DNA of 64,000 nucleotides from Bacteroidota bacterium (GCA_003153315.1 PLYA01000076.1:1-64000), one strand, 5' to 3'. Shown: positions 26,932 through 35,688, counted from the stretch's first letter. Notes: generated from the letters alone by a model not told the origin. Numbers and translations: made by a program.

Positions 26932-27696
26932 TTAGTAAAAAATGTTAGTTATCTGTACTGCTATTAAATCAATAATAAATACAAACAGAGAAGAAATTAC
27001 TACCGCTGCATTGGCTGATCTACCAACACCTTCGGTGCCTTTATTTGAATTATAGCCCTGATAAGAACTAATTAACCCAATGGCAAATCCAAAGAAAAAG
27101 GATTTTGTAATAGAAGGTATTACATCTACAAAATCTAATTTCTCAAATACCTGGCTAAAAAATAAATGGAAACTGGTATGCCCTTCTATATTGGTAGCTA
27201 TATAAGAACCGACTAATGAAATAAAATCTGCAAACAATACTAATATAGGAATCATTAGGGTTGTAGCAATAATACGGGTAACTACTACATATTTAAAAGG
27301 GTTAGTACCCGATACTTCCATAGCATCTATCTGCTCGGTAACTTTCATAGATCCTAACTCAGCCCCAATATTAGAGCCTACTTTACCTGCACACATTAAG
27401 GCCGTAATCACAGGCCCTATTTCTCTAACAATACTTACACCAACCATAGCAGGTAACCAAGCACCTGCGCCAAATTCAACCAATGTTGGCCTTGATTGGA
27501 GTGTTAGTACCATACCCATTATAAAGGCCGTAGTTCCTACCAGTATAACTGACTTATATCCTACTTCATAGCATTGTTTGATTACTTCTTTAAATTCATA
27601 GGGTGGAAAAAGGACTTCTTTAAAAAATCGCAGAGCAAAGTTTGTCACTTCTGCAGCTCCAATAAAAAAACTTTGTATAGATGTTCTAAAGTTCAT
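26932..27696 (-). CDS. MlaE-type ABC transporter permease
   Basis: 254 residues with five or six membrane helices and the MlaE signature EQIDAMEVSGTNPFKYVVVTRI-like EQ loop that contacts the ATPase, followed by the GFAIGLISSYQGY motif. First gene of the mla-type operon. A TGATAATAATCA sequence lies about 70 bp upstream. Confidence 0.93.
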   Translation of the reverse strand: MNFRTSIQSFFIGAAEVTNFALRFFKEVLFPPYEFKEVIKQCYEVGYKSVILVGTTAFIMGMVLTLQSRPTLVEFGAGAWLPAMVGVSIVREIGPVITALMCAGKVGSNIGAELGSMKVTEQIDAMEVSGTNPFKYVVVTRIIATTLMIPILVLFADFISLVGSYIATNIEGHTSFHLFFSQVFEKLDFVDVIPSITKSFFFGFAIGLISSYQGYNSNKGTEGVGRSANAAVVISSLFVFIIDLIAVQITNIFY

Positions 27697-27762
27697 TCCT
27701 AATTTTATACTAAACTCCGTTTATTACAAAAATAAATATATGAAGAATATCAATAAGTGAAA

Positions 27763-27774
27763 TGATAATAATCA
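27763..27774 (-). promoter_or_regulatory. Candidate CRP/FNR-like operator upstream of the mla operon
   Basis: TGATAATAATCA. The nearest -7-like box TATTTTTG (reverse of 27727-27734) gives 41.5 bp from centre, 5 bp off the class II distance seen elsewhere, so this is tentative. Confidence 0.4.
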
Positions 27775-27848
27775 GAAGTTATGATTAGTGTATATACTAT
27801 TGTTTCAAGGGGCTAAAATCAGATAAAATCTTTGGACTCTCAAAGGCG

Positions 27849-28226
27849 TTAAACGCTTTTCATAAAATCACTTAAATCTTTGCCCTCATCGTTTTGCTGC
27901 TTTAATGTCCAATCGTCAGTAACACTTGTTTCAATCCAAGTACCAGCAGATTTCCTAAATACCTGAGCAGATATACCAAACAAAACTTGGAATGAATTTT
28001 CTAAATCAGAAACCTTCATGTCTTCTTTTATTTCTAATTTTCCCTTAGTATGTTTACTACGAAATTGTTTTAAGGTAAGACTTGAGTTAAGCATATCTTT
28101 TTTAGGATTACCCTGATGAATCGCATGCGCATGTTTAAAAAATTCCAGTTTTAAGTAAGGAAACATGGCGTTAAACTCTTGCTGTATAGTCGAGATTTTT
28201 TTAGTATCATCTATTATTAATATCAT
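27849..28226 (-). CDS. Hypothetical protein, stress-operon partner
   Basis: About 125 residues from ATG 28226; the frame is open to 28289, overlapping the USP gene by 7 bp. It matches a small Bacteroidota hypothetical family with an IQQEFNAMFPYLKLEFFKH motif near the start and a conserved end (VFRKSAGTWIETSVTDDWTL). No known function. It is the last gene of the DoxX-USP-USP operon. Confidence 0.72.
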   Translation of the reverse strand: MILIIDDTKKISTIQQEFNAMFPYLKLEFFKHAHAIHQGNPKKDMLNSSLTLKQFRSKHTKGKLEIKEDMKVSDLENSFQVLFGISAQVFRKSAGTWIETSVTDDWTLKQQNDEGKDLSDFMKSV

Positions 28227-28282
28227 ATTCTTAATTATTTGCGTTGTTTTTATCTCTTTATCACTTACTAACATATTATCTC

Positions 28283-29176
28283 TTACCATAATCCGCCAAT
28301 ACTATCTGGCTCCATATTCTCTTCATGTATTTCGGGAGGAATAGATAATACCGGAATCAAAGAATCGTTAATTAACTGATGTGCATAAGAGCCCAAAATG
28401 AAACGAGAGAATTCGGCACTTTGATCGGACATAGTTATAATTAAATCGGCTTTTTTGTTTTTTGCATAAGCCAGCGTAGTTTTAGCCCTGTTTGGCGTCT
28501 GTTTAATTTCGCCAGTACATACAACCTTCTTTGCCTGAGCTAACTTTTGTATTTGAGGTAAAATAACGTCCAGTTTAAATTTATGTTCGCCATCATTTTT
28601 TGCTAATAGACCAAGTATATGCAAATGCGCACCATATTTAGCAGCAAGTTGTATAGCCATATTTACTTTTTGCCTCGAATGTTCGGATAAATCTACAGGT
28701 AAAAGAATGTTTTTATAACCAAGCTTAGGAGATATGGTTCTAATTGTCATTACAGGAACGGAAGACTTCGTAAGTAAGCGATAGGAATTGCTGCCTAAAA
28801 ATAAATCATTATTTGAATCACCACCCTGAGTTCCCATAATAACCATACCTATTTTATAGTCTTCGGTTATTCTTACTATCTCGGAAGTTATGTTTCCCAT
28901 AGAGATAAGTGATGCTACCGGTATCCCATATTCTTTACTTATGCTTTCCGCAAGTTTAGTAAGCTTATCTTCTAAAAACTTGGTAATTGTTGAAATGTCC
29001 TTTAGTTTTAGAGCGGGCATTATAACATCAAATAACTCTCCCTTTTTTTGGACATGTAATAATATCAACTCTCCTTTTGTAAGTTTTGCCAAAAAAGCTC
29101 CATGATTTATTGCACGCATACTTGTTGCTGAAAAATCAATAGGTATTAAAATTTTGCTTGTGTTTAGGTTTATCAT
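28283..29176 (-). CDS. Universal stress protein, two UspA domains
   Basis: 297 residues. Domain 1 (about 5-150) has the ATP-binding motif GTQGGDSNNDLFLGSNS. Domain 2 (about 155-290) has a related but looser ending (FILGSYAHQLINDSLIPVL). Third gene of the operon that starts with the DoxX gene, 21 bp after the preceding USP gene. Confidence 0.92.
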   Translation of the reverse strand: MINLNTSKILIPIDFSATSMRAINHGAFLAKLTKGELILLHVQKKGELFDVIMPALKLKDISTITKFLEDKLTKLAESISKEYGIPVASLISMGNITSEIVRITEDYKIGMVIMGTQGGDSNNDLFLGSNSYRLLTKSSVPVMTIRTISPKLGYKNILLPVDLSEHSRQKVNMAIQLAAKYGAHLHILGLLAKNDGEHKFKLDVILPQIQKLAQAKKVVCTGEIKQTPNRAKTTLAYAKNKKADLIITMSDQSAEFSRFILGSYAHQLINDSLIPVLSIPPEIHEENMEPDSIGGLW

Positions 29177-29197
29177 ATATATTTTATTTGTTATTTA

Positions 29198-30001
29198 TTA
29201 TTCATGAATTGCCATTACGGGAACTTTTGCATCAAACGCAATGTTGCGTGTGTTTGATTCTGCAAAGAAGTTATAAAACAAAGAATGTTTTTTGCTGATT
29301 ACAGTAACCAAATCAACCGTCTTTTCTGTATTAAATTTACTAATCCCTTTTTCAAGGTTTTTAGCAGGAATTACTTCTATTTTATAACTTACATTATTAA
29401 GTTTTACCACTCCTTTTGCCGGTTCAAAGATTTCATCTTTTGTTCTGCAATGCAACACATCAACTTTCGGTTTCATGGTTTTAATTAAAAACTCAAACTC
29501 TTTTAAAGATGCTGAATGAAGTTTTTCGCTATTATCAACTGCCAATACAGCGTGGGTAAGGGTGTGCTTTTTAAATTGTTCGGGCACTATAATAACCGGG
29601 GCATCTAACTTGCCTGCTACATCAACCCCATGACTGCCATATACCGACTTATAAAAACGGTTCTTTTCTGCCAAACCCATTACTATTAATTTTACTTGAT
29701 GATGTTCGGTAAAATTTTTAATCTCTTTTTTAAAAGAACCCGAACTTACAAAGGTGGTTATCTCTAACCCGGGATAAGATGCTTTTAAATCTTCCAATTG
29801 CTTCTTTGCTTTGTGCTCATTCTTTCTTTTGGTTCTGTACATGTCCAATAAAAAAAGGCCGCTATTTGCGTGTATCCATGATACATCCAGCAAATTAAAC
29901 AGAACAATCCTGCATTTATACTTTTCGGCTAACATGGCTGCATAAGCACATGCATTTAATGATGATTTAGTAAAATCGGTTCCGGCTACAATTGTTTGCA
30001 T
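29198..30001 (-). CDS. Universal stress protein, two UspA domains
   Basis: 267 residues with two UspA-like domains (about 1-140 and 145-267). The nucleotide motif of domain 1 is altered (GLAEKNRFYKSVYGSHG), so ATP binding is uncertain. It starts 8 bp after the DoxX gene and is co-transcribed with it. Confidence 0.88.
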   Translation of the reverse strand: MQTIVAGTDFTKSSLNACAYAAMLAEKYKCRIVLFNLLDVSWIHANSGLFLLDMYRTKRKNEHKAKKQLEDLKASYPGLEITTFVSSGSFKKEIKNFTEHHQVKLIVMGLAEKNRFYKSVYGSHGVDVAGKLDAPVIIVPEQFKKHTLTHAVLAVDNSEKLHSASLKEFEFLIKTMKPKVDVLHCRTKDEIFEPAKGVVKLNNVSYKIEVIPAKNLEKGISKFNTEKTVDLVTVISKKHSLFYNFFAESNTRNIAFDAKVPVMAIHE

Positions 30002-30009
30002 ACTTCTAT

Positions 30010-30426
30010 TTATTTAATGTTTAAAAAATGATCGAGTCCAAACTTATTATACTCAGCGGGTAAAAAGAGTAAGACAATTACTAATACCAAACGAGGAAAA
30101 ACATATTGCATATCCCACATGGGGCGTACTAAAGAAAAAGCAAAACAAACCAATACTAAATCAAAACCAAGAGCCATTAAAGTATAGTTTGTAAACAGCC
30201 CCAGCATCAAAAACATACCACTTATCAGTTCAATAAAACTAGTGAGATAGGTAAACAGGGTTACCATGGGTTTATGTATATGTAAATGCTCGGCATCTTC
30301 TAAAAATGTATCTACCACACCACTTATCTTTATATTAAATATTTTATCGTATCCCTGAAAGAAGAATAAAATCCCTGCAAACAGGCGGATAACTAATTCG
30401 GCAATTTGTACTTTGTTTTCCATCAT
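30010..30426 (-). CDS. DoxX-family membrane protein
   Basis: 138 residues from ATG 30426 (another ATG one codon later). Four membrane helices, with RLFAGILFFFQGYDKIF and the acidic/aromatic positions of the DoxX family. The frame extends upstream to 30486, but the promoter lies there. It heads a four-gene stress operon and is divergent from 30555. Its -7-like box (CACCTTTG, reverse of 30443-30450) is 36.5 bp from the shared operator. Confidence 0.85.
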   Translation of the reverse strand: MMENKVQIAELVIRLFAGILFFFQGYDKIFNIKISGVVDTFLEDAEHLHIHKPMVTLFTYLTSFIELISGMFLMLGLFTNYTLMALGFDLVLVCFAFSLVRPMWDMQYVFPRLVLVIVLLFLPAEYNKFGLDHFLNIK

Positions 30427-30473
30427 GCGTTTTTCCTTTTGGCAAAGGTGGTGCAAATGCTCACAAAAGATTA

Positions 30474-30485
30474 TGACAAAAATCA
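30474..30485. promoter_or_regulatory. Shared CRP/FNR-like operator between divergent stress genes
   Basis: TGACAAAAATCA. The centre (30479.5) is 36.5 bp from the -7-like box of the leftward DoxX operon (30443-30450) and 58.5 bp from that of the rightward gene (CACATTTG, 30531-30538). One site thus serves both, class II and class I. Confidence 0.72.
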
Positions 30486-30554
30486 AGTTAACACATGAGA
30501 GTTATCAGAAGAATACGCCTTACCGCCATGCACATTTGTAAAAAAATAAATCAT

Positions 30555-30932
30555 ATGAAAACAACCATTTACACTCAGCATCAGGAGCATACAGTATGGC
30601 TCAATAAATTATCTTTCTATGCAGATGATATTGCTGTTATGCAAAGACGTATAGAAGAAATTGCAAAAAAGAATACTGCAAAAGAAGTTCAAATGCAAAT
30701 TGAACATTTTCAGAACCAGCTTCTGATTCAGAAAAATGATATTGACGCTATTAAGCAAGATATTAAAAAGGATGAAAAACTTTTAAAGGATAACATTCTG
30801 AAAAATGAAACAGCTGTTGATCACAGAAAAGTAGAAGACCATAGCAAAGAAAGAGAAGATGTAAAATCTTTTGAAGATAACTTTAATAAACTGCGCAAAG
30901 AACTAAACCACTTTGCCGCGCAATGGATGTAA
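30555..30932 (+). CDS. Hypothetical coiled-coil protein
   Basis: 125 residues from ATG 30555. Almost entirely charged helix (MQRRIEEIAKKN, then IDAIKQDIKKDEKLLKDN) with predicted coiled coil, no membrane segment. Not assigned to a named family. It has its own promoter (CACATTTG at 30531-30538) and a terminator, and shares the operator at 30474-30485 with the DoxX operon. The ORF could extend to 30495, but that lies upstream of the promoter. Confidence 0.75.
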   Translation: MKTTIYTQHQEHTVWLNKLSFYADDIAVMQRRIEEIAKKNTAKEVQMQIEHFQNQLLIQKNDIDAIKQDIKKDEKLLKDNILKNETAVDHRKVEDHSKEREDVKSFEDNFNKLRKELNHFAAQWM

Positions 30933-30949
30933 TCTTTTTTTAAGCAGTA

Positions 30950-30975
30950 AAAAGCCGGGCTGTGTTCCGGCTTTT
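30950..30975 (+). terminator. Terminator after 30555-30932
   Basis: AAAAGCCGG and CCGGCTTTT form a 9-bp stem around an 8-nt loop, followed by Ts. Confidence 0.85.
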
Positions 30976-30996
30976 TTATGGGATATTGTCAGAAAC

Positions 30997-31062
30997 TGAT
31001 AAATATCATATGCCAAAATTGACCGAAATCATTCCCATTTCCGTGCTGCTATGATATCTTTG
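30997..31062 (+). promoter_or_regulatory. CRP/FNR-like operator and promoter of 31083
   Basis: TGATAAATATCA (30997-31008) is centred 59.5 bp from the end of the -7 box TATCTTTG (31055-31062). Confidence 0.72.
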
Positions 31063-31082
31063 TTTTAATAAAAAACAAAATC

Positions 31083-31409
31083 ATGTCAATACTAACAAAA
31101 TCTTACACAAACCAGCACGCACGTTCTTTAAGCCTTGGGGAGCGTTACAACAAATTAATAGAAAAACTTCAGTTCAGCTATTTTGGGTTGATTTCTATGA
31201 CTATACTGGCGGGCAGTATTTTGGGCGGCATAGCGGCCATGTATATTTTTGAGAACAATGCACCTATGTGGCAATTTATTTTGTGCATTGGTTTTTCTAC
31301 CATGAACAATGTATTTGCCATATCGCAAGCTCCGGTAAAATGGGTGTTTAATACCTTTGTGTTAACCGTATTGGTAAACATTTTCCTTATTATAGTAAAC
31401 AATATCTAA
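31083..31409 (+). CDS. Hypothetical small membrane protein
   Basis: 108 residues with a short soluble N-terminus and about three membrane helices (about 33-53, 59-78 and 86-107). Not recognised. It stands alone with a class I type operator, a TATCTTTG promoter and a terminator, so it is probably a member of the stress regulon. Confidence 0.72.
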   Translation: MSILTKSYTNQHARSLSLGERYNKLIEKLQFSYFGLISMTILAGSILGGIAAMYIFENNAPMWQFILCIGFSTMNNVFAISQAPVKWVFNTFVLTVLVNIFLIIVNNI

Positions 31410-31435
31410 TTTTATTTTCATACATTTTAGGGTAA

Positions 31436-31464
31436 AAAGGGCCTCTCAGCAATGAGGGGCTTTT
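31436..31464 (+). terminator. Terminator after 31083-31409
   Basis: A stem around CTCA-GCAA-TGAG with flanking GGGCCT/GGGGCTT pairs, then TTTTTTG. A similar CTCAGCAATGA loop occurs in the terminator after tRNA-Leu. Confidence 0.75.
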
Positions 31465-31498
31465 TTGTTTTTCTTTCTTTTTTGGCATTTTTTGCCTT

Positions 31499-31608
31499 GC
31501 CGATTAAAAAGTTTTTGACCGTTTTTTTGTTAAAAATGACCGCTTATCGAAAAAATCATACCGAAAAAATAATAATTTACTTTTTGGCCTTTTTAGGTGG
31601 TAATTTAG
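31499..31608 (+). promoter_or_regulatory. Promoter of gene C with CCG motifs phased at 21 bp
   Basis: GCCG at 31499, then ACCG at 31518, 31539 and 31560 (spacing 19, 21, 21), the same as in front of gene A. ACCGTTTTTTTGTTAAAA and ACCGCTTATCGAAAAAAT are shared with A almost base for base. The -7-like box is TAATTTAG (31601-31608). Confidence 0.7.
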
Positions 31609-31652
31609 TATAAACAAAAATAAAAAAGTATAAACCTTTAAAAACAAAAACC

Positions 31653-32414
31653 ATGACGAACAATTTAGGAAAAATCAAAGTATCGCGGGCGTACAAAAAA
31701 TTAGATACGCCTACTCTGTATTCATTTGCACATGGTACCACTTTTGGTACCACAGGCATAGGCGCTACGGTGCCCGAATCAGACATAACCATTCAAGGTT
31801 TAGCTGGTACCATGATGGGAACACACACCACAAGGCAAACAGCGCCCAGTAAAACCCTAACCTCTAACGAAAAAGCGCAGCGTGCGGCGCTTATTACCGC
31901 CTTAGACCTTAATGCCGATTACCTGCAGGGCAAGGCTAATGCTGCTGCCATAGCTGCCGGAGATATAAACGTGGGCAACGCCATGGTAACCTCCGTAGGT
32001 TTTGCCCTGGCAGGTAAAGGTATATCCAAACGTATAATTGGTATCATTCATGCAGGCATTGTCTGGATATTGTTTCATGGGGCAAAAAGCAAGAAAGGTG
32101 TAGAGGGTTTTGTGTATGAATTTGGTATTACAACAGCCAAAGGCGTGGTGCCTGCTACCATAAAACAGGCTTTTGAGCTAAGTGCTACCTGTATGATTAG
32201 CAACCTGCCGAGTGGAAGTATCATCGGGGTGCGCTATGCCAGCATAGTACCTGTAACGCACAGAGGTGGTATTGTAGCGCCTGCAACGGCACGCACGACA
32301 TCTGCCACAACTGCAACGCCAACTACAGCAAGTAAGGGCAAACACCCGGTTATAGACTTTAATAACCCAAACCCTTATGCTTTTTCTGAGTGGTATTATA
32401 CCGTAATTCCTTAA
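31653..32414 (+). CDS. Family protein C, array-associated
   Basis: 253 residues, third member of the family of 216-902 and 18993-19628. The helical part has ALDLNADYLQGKANAAAIAA and GNAMVTSVGF (about 90-117), aligning with the AN...CGF region of A. The C-terminal part is FN3-like (VYEFGITTAKG, SNLPSGSIIGVRYASIVPV), then a Thr/Ala-rich linker and the end SEWYYTVIP. After its TAA the same frame continues without stop through the entire array C. It lacks the leader shared by A and B. Function unknown. Confidence 0.78.
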   Translation: MTNNLGKIKVSRAYKKLDTPTLYSFAHGTTFGTTGIGATVPESDITIQGLAGTMMGTHTTRQTAPSKTLTSNEKAQRAALITALDLNADYLQGKANAAAIAAGDINVGNAMVTSVGFALAGKGISKRIIGIIHAGIVWILFHGAKSKKGVEGFVYEFGITTAKGVVPATIKQAFELSATCMISNLPSGSIIGVRYASIVPVTHRGGIVAPATARTTSATTATPTTASKGKHPVIDFNNPNPYAFSEWYYTVIP

Positions 32415-32726
32415 TTAGATACTTTTCCTGCAGGAAGTGCAGCAATCTCTATAGGAAATGCAGCTAAACCTACAGGAAGTGCAGTTAACTCTGTAGTAAT
32501 TGCAGCTAAACCTACAGGAAGTGCAGCTAATTCTGCAGGAAAAGTTGCTAAACCTACAGGAAGTGCAGCTAACTCTGCGGGAAAAGTTGCTAAACCTACA
32601 GGAAGTGCAGTTAACTCTGCAGGAAAAGTTGCTAAACCTACAGGAAGTGCAGTTAACTCTGTAGGAAAAGTTGCTAAACCTACAGGAAGTGCAGCTAACT
32701 CTGTAGGAATTATAGCTAAACCCTAA
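32415..32726 (+). repeat. Array C: seven 42-bp (2 x 21) tandem repeats
   Basis: CCTACAGG (first copy CCTGCAGG) recurs at 32427, 32469, 32511, 32553, 32595, 32637 and 32679, exactly 42 bp apart. Each unit is two related 21-bp halves. In the frame of gene C, directly after its stop codon, the region encodes 103 codons (repeats PTGSAANSAGKVAK) and ends with TAA at 32724. Unlike A and B, the array lies between gene and terminator, so it is transcribed with gene C. Confidence 0.95.
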
Positions 32727-32752
32727 ATAAATATAAAAACAATAACAGAAAG

Positions 32753-32775
32753 AGAGGCGCAAGCCTCTTTTTTTG
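32753..32775 (+). terminator. Terminator after array C
   Basis: AGAGGC-GCAA-GCCTCT, a stable GNRA tetraloop hairpin, followed by TTTTTTTG. Confidence 0.9.
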
Positions 32776-32783
32776 TTTGATTG

Positions 32784-32853
32784 ACCGTTTAATTGTTAAA
32801 ATCGACCGTTTAAAAAGTTATTTTGGAATTAAGGGCTGCTTAAACTACTTTTG
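32784..32853 (+). promoter_or_regulatory. Promoter of the NHL-repeat gene with 21-bp-spaced ACCG pair
   Basis: ACCG at 32784 and 32805 (21 bp apart) in ACCGTTTAATTGTTAAAATC, closely matching the family promoters. TTTG (32822-32825) and TACTTTTG (32846-32853) are a full Bacteroidota -33/-7 pair. Confidence 0.75.
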
Positions 32854-32870
32854 GTATAAATACTTTAGCT

Positions 32871-34871
32871 ATGAAAAAACTATTACTTATTGCTTTATTG
32901 TTTAGCATAATACAAACAAATGCACAAATAATTACTACCGTTGCAGGAAATGGTTATGGCGCGGGTAACGGACAGGGTGGATATAGTGGAGATGGGGGGC
33001 AAGCAACTGCGGCTGAGATGCAAGAGCCAATGGGTGTTGCCTTTGACGCTGCAGGTAATTATTATATCAGTGGAAATCTAAGTATAATTAGAAAAGTAAA
33101 TACTGCAGGTATTATAAGCACCTTTGCAGGCAGCTATTCTGGAGGAACTTATAGTGGAGACGGTGGGCAGGCAAGTGTTGCAGAATTAAATAATCCTATA
33201 GGGCTAGCCGTTGATGCATCAGATAATTTATATATAACTGACCAAGGTAATGACCTGATACGTAAAATAGTATTAAGCACCGGTATTATAACTACTGTAG
33301 CAGGAGATACTACTGGATTATCACCATTTTTACCAGGGGTTGGTAGTTATGGGGGAGATGGGGGACAAGCAACAAATGCAAAATTAAATAATCCAACTGC
33401 AATAGCATTTGATGTAGCGGGTAATTTGTATATTGCTGATGCAGGAAACAATCTTATAAGAAAAGTAAACACTACAGGTATTATAACAACTGTTGCTGGG
33501 GATACTAATGGTGTAACAAGCATGAGTTGTGGCGGACCATGTAATACAGGTTATAGTGGGGATGGTGGTATTGCTACGGCTGCAAAATTAAATAATCCAT
33601 ATGCAGTAGCTTGTGATGCTGCTGGTAATTTATATATTTCAGATCAAGGCAATAATCGCATACGTATGGTAAATACAGCGGGGATTATAACCACTATAGC
33701 AGGAAACGGGACAGGAGGTTTTAGTGGAGATGGGGGGCAGGCTACTGCTGCTGAAATAAATCAACCTTATGGAATTTCTTTTGATGCAGGAGGTAATTTA
33801 TATTTTTCGGATTATTATACTAATCGCATTCGTAAGATTAATACTTCTGGGATTATTACCACAGTTGCCGGAAATGGAGCATTTGGTTATACGGGTGACG
33901 GAGGACAAGCTACTGCTGCCACTTTAAATAATCCTGTTGCAGTAGCTTTTGATGCATCAGGTAATTTGTATATAGCTGATGCCTACAATAATGTAATACG
34001 CGAAGTAAGTTATGCTTATGCTGTGCCTATACCTAACATTTGTATGGTAACAACAGATAGCATTTCTAGTTATAGCTACAATACTATACACTGGGATAAT
34101 ACTCTTTATAGCAATGTGGATAGTTTTATTGTTTATAGAAAAGATGCTATTTCTTCAAATTACCTTCGTATTGGAGCAGTGAGTAACAGTTTAAGTTCAT
34201 TTACAGATAATCAGTTTAGTATTGGTGGCCCTAATGGTGGAAATCCGGAATATTCCAGTTGGATATATAAATTGGCTATACGTGATATATATGGTAATCT
34301 TAGTGCTAAAAGCCCTTATCATCAAACCATGTTTATTCAGGAAAACAGTTCTAATTTTTCCTGGAATGCCTATACAGTAGAAACAGGACAAACAAACCCT
34401 GTAACAGGCTATTCTTTTTTACGAGATGATAATAATACAGGAAATTGGAATGTTTTAGTAAACACCTCCGCGCTTTCTACTACCGACCCAAATTATGCAA
34501 GTTATCCAAATGGTAATTGGCGCGTAGATGCTTTAGGGTTTAATTGCCCTACTACTCAACTTGCCAATTTAAAAGCTCGCAGTAATACTACAAAACTTGT
34601 CGCAACAACTGGTATTAATCAATTATCAGTAAAGAATAATCAAATAAACATTTACCCCAACCCCAACAACGGGTTATTTGTTATAGAACCACAAAATACA
34701 TTGTACAATATACGTTGCACCGTGTACGATGTGAATGGAAAAGCTGTATTAACCCAAACCCTAAACGGCAAAACAAGTATAGATGCAAGTAACTTAAATG
34801 AGGGCGTTTATAATATAAGCGTGATAAGTAATGAGGGTGTGGCAAATAAGAAGTTGGTTATTGTAAGGTAG
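32871..34871 (+). CDS. Secreted NHL-repeat protein with T9SS sorting domain
   Basis: 666 residues. Signal peptide (LLLIALLFSIIQTNAQ). About six NHL-type repeats (IITTVAGNG ... GDGGQAT-AA-LNNP ... V-FDA-GNLYIAD ... N-IRKV) form a predicted beta propeller (about 20-385). A linker domain with FN3-like strands follows, then a T9SS type A sorting domain (INIYPNPNNGLFVIEPQN to KLVIVR, about 595-666). It is a surface or secreted protein; the ligand is unknown. The sorting domain is almost identical to that of 50304-51461. Confidence 0.88.
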   Translation: MKKLLLIALLFSIIQTNAQIITTVAGNGYGAGNGQGGYSGDGGQATAAEMQEPMGVAFDAAGNYYISGNLSIIRKVNTAGIISTFAGSYSGGTYSGDGGQASVAELNNPIGLAVDASDNLYITDQGNDLIRKIVLSTGIITTVAGDTTGLSPFLPGVGSYGGDGGQATNAKLNNPTAIAFDVAGNLYIADAGNNLIRKVNTTGIITTVAGDTNGVTSMSCGGPCNTGYSGDGGIATAAKLNNPYAVACDAAGNLYISDQGNNRIRMVNTAGIITTIAGNGTGGFSGDGGQATAAEINQPYGISFDAGGNLYFSDYYTNRIRKINTSGIITTVAGNGAFGYTGDGGQATAATLNNPVAVAFDASGNLYIADAYNNVIREVSYAYAVPIPNICMVTTDSISSYSYNTIHWDNTLYSNVDSFIVYRKDAISSNYLRIGAVSNSLSSFTDNQFSIGGPNGGNPEYSSWIYKLAIRDIYGNLSAKSPYHQTMFIQENSSNFSWNAYTVETGQTNPVTGYSFLRDDNNTGNWNVLVNTSALSTTDPNYASYPNGNWRVDALGFNCPTTQLANLKARSNTTKLVATTGINQLSVKNNQINIYPNPNNGLFVIEPQNTLYNIRCTVYDVNGKAVLTQTLNGKTSIDASNLNEGVYNISVISNEGVANKKLVIVR

Positions 34872-34923
34872 ATTTCTCAGTCGTAGTACCTCCTTCAAAA
34901 AGGCAAATGCGGCAGAGTTCAAA

Positions 34924-35673
34924 TTATGCTTTTACATCCGGATAATGGATGTCGTACTTCTCTAATTCATTTACAATAGCACGCAGGATGTAAAAATCCT
35001 TATACCATTTTTTATCTGCCGGAACAATTTGCCAGGGCACATCTTTATTACAGTATTCGAAAACAAAGTTGTATGCTTTTTTATACTCTTTGTGTTTTCT
35101 AACCGCAATAATATCTGCCTTTTGGTATTTCCAACGTTTGTGTTCATCGGTTTTTCTTTCTTCTACTCTTTTTACCTGTTCTTTGTGCGATACGTGCAAA
35201 TAGAATTTAAAGATAATAGTGTTGTCTTTTATTAAACCCCGTTCAAACATATTGATTTCTTCGCAGCGTTCTTTAATCAACTCATCAGGTATAGATTTAC
35301 TTACAAAAGGTACCAGTATATCTTCGTAATGCGAGCGGTTAAATATTTGTGTCATTCCTTTTTCGGGGCACGCGTTGTTGATGCGCCACAAAAAATGATG
35401 CGCAGCTTCCTGAACCGTTGGTACTTTAAACGCTTTTACATTACAGCCGGTGGGGTCAACACCCGAGAAGACGTGCTTTACCGCGCTATCTTTACCTGCG
35501 GCATCCATCCCCTGCAAAACAATCAGCACGGCATATTTGCGTTGTGCATATAGTTTGCTTTGTAGCTTACTAAGCTTATCAATTAAAGGCTTGGTTTCTT
35601 TATCAGTTTCCTCTTCTGTTATTTTCTCAACAGGTAAGGTTGAGATGTCATTTAAAATGATGCGTTTTTTCAT
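34924..35673 (-). CDS. ppk2: Polyphosphate kinase 2 family protein
   Basis: 249 residues, typical for a one-domain PPK2. Walker A GMDAAGKDSAVKH (about 56-68), the lid and Walker B region IFNRSHYEDILVP and the FxxH motif are present. PPK2 enzymes phosphorylate nucleotides from polyphosphate, useful for energy supply under stress. It is 15 bp behind the mgtA-like gene in a VIT-ATPase-PPK2 operon. Confidence 0.92.
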   Translation of the reverse strand: MKKRIILNDISTLPVEKITEEETDKETKPLIDKLSKLQSKLYAQRKYAVLIVLQGMDAAGKDSAVKHVFSGVDPTGCNVKAFKVPTVQEAAHHFLWRINNACPEKGMTQIFNRSHYEDILVPFVSKSIPDELIKERCEEINMFERGLIKDNTIIFKFYLHVSHKEQVKRVEERKTDEHKRWKYQKADIIAVRKHKEYKKAYNFVFEYCNKDVPWQIVPADKKWYKDFYILRAIVNELEKYDIHYPDVKA

Positions 35674-35688
35674 ACAAATTGTTTGGGG

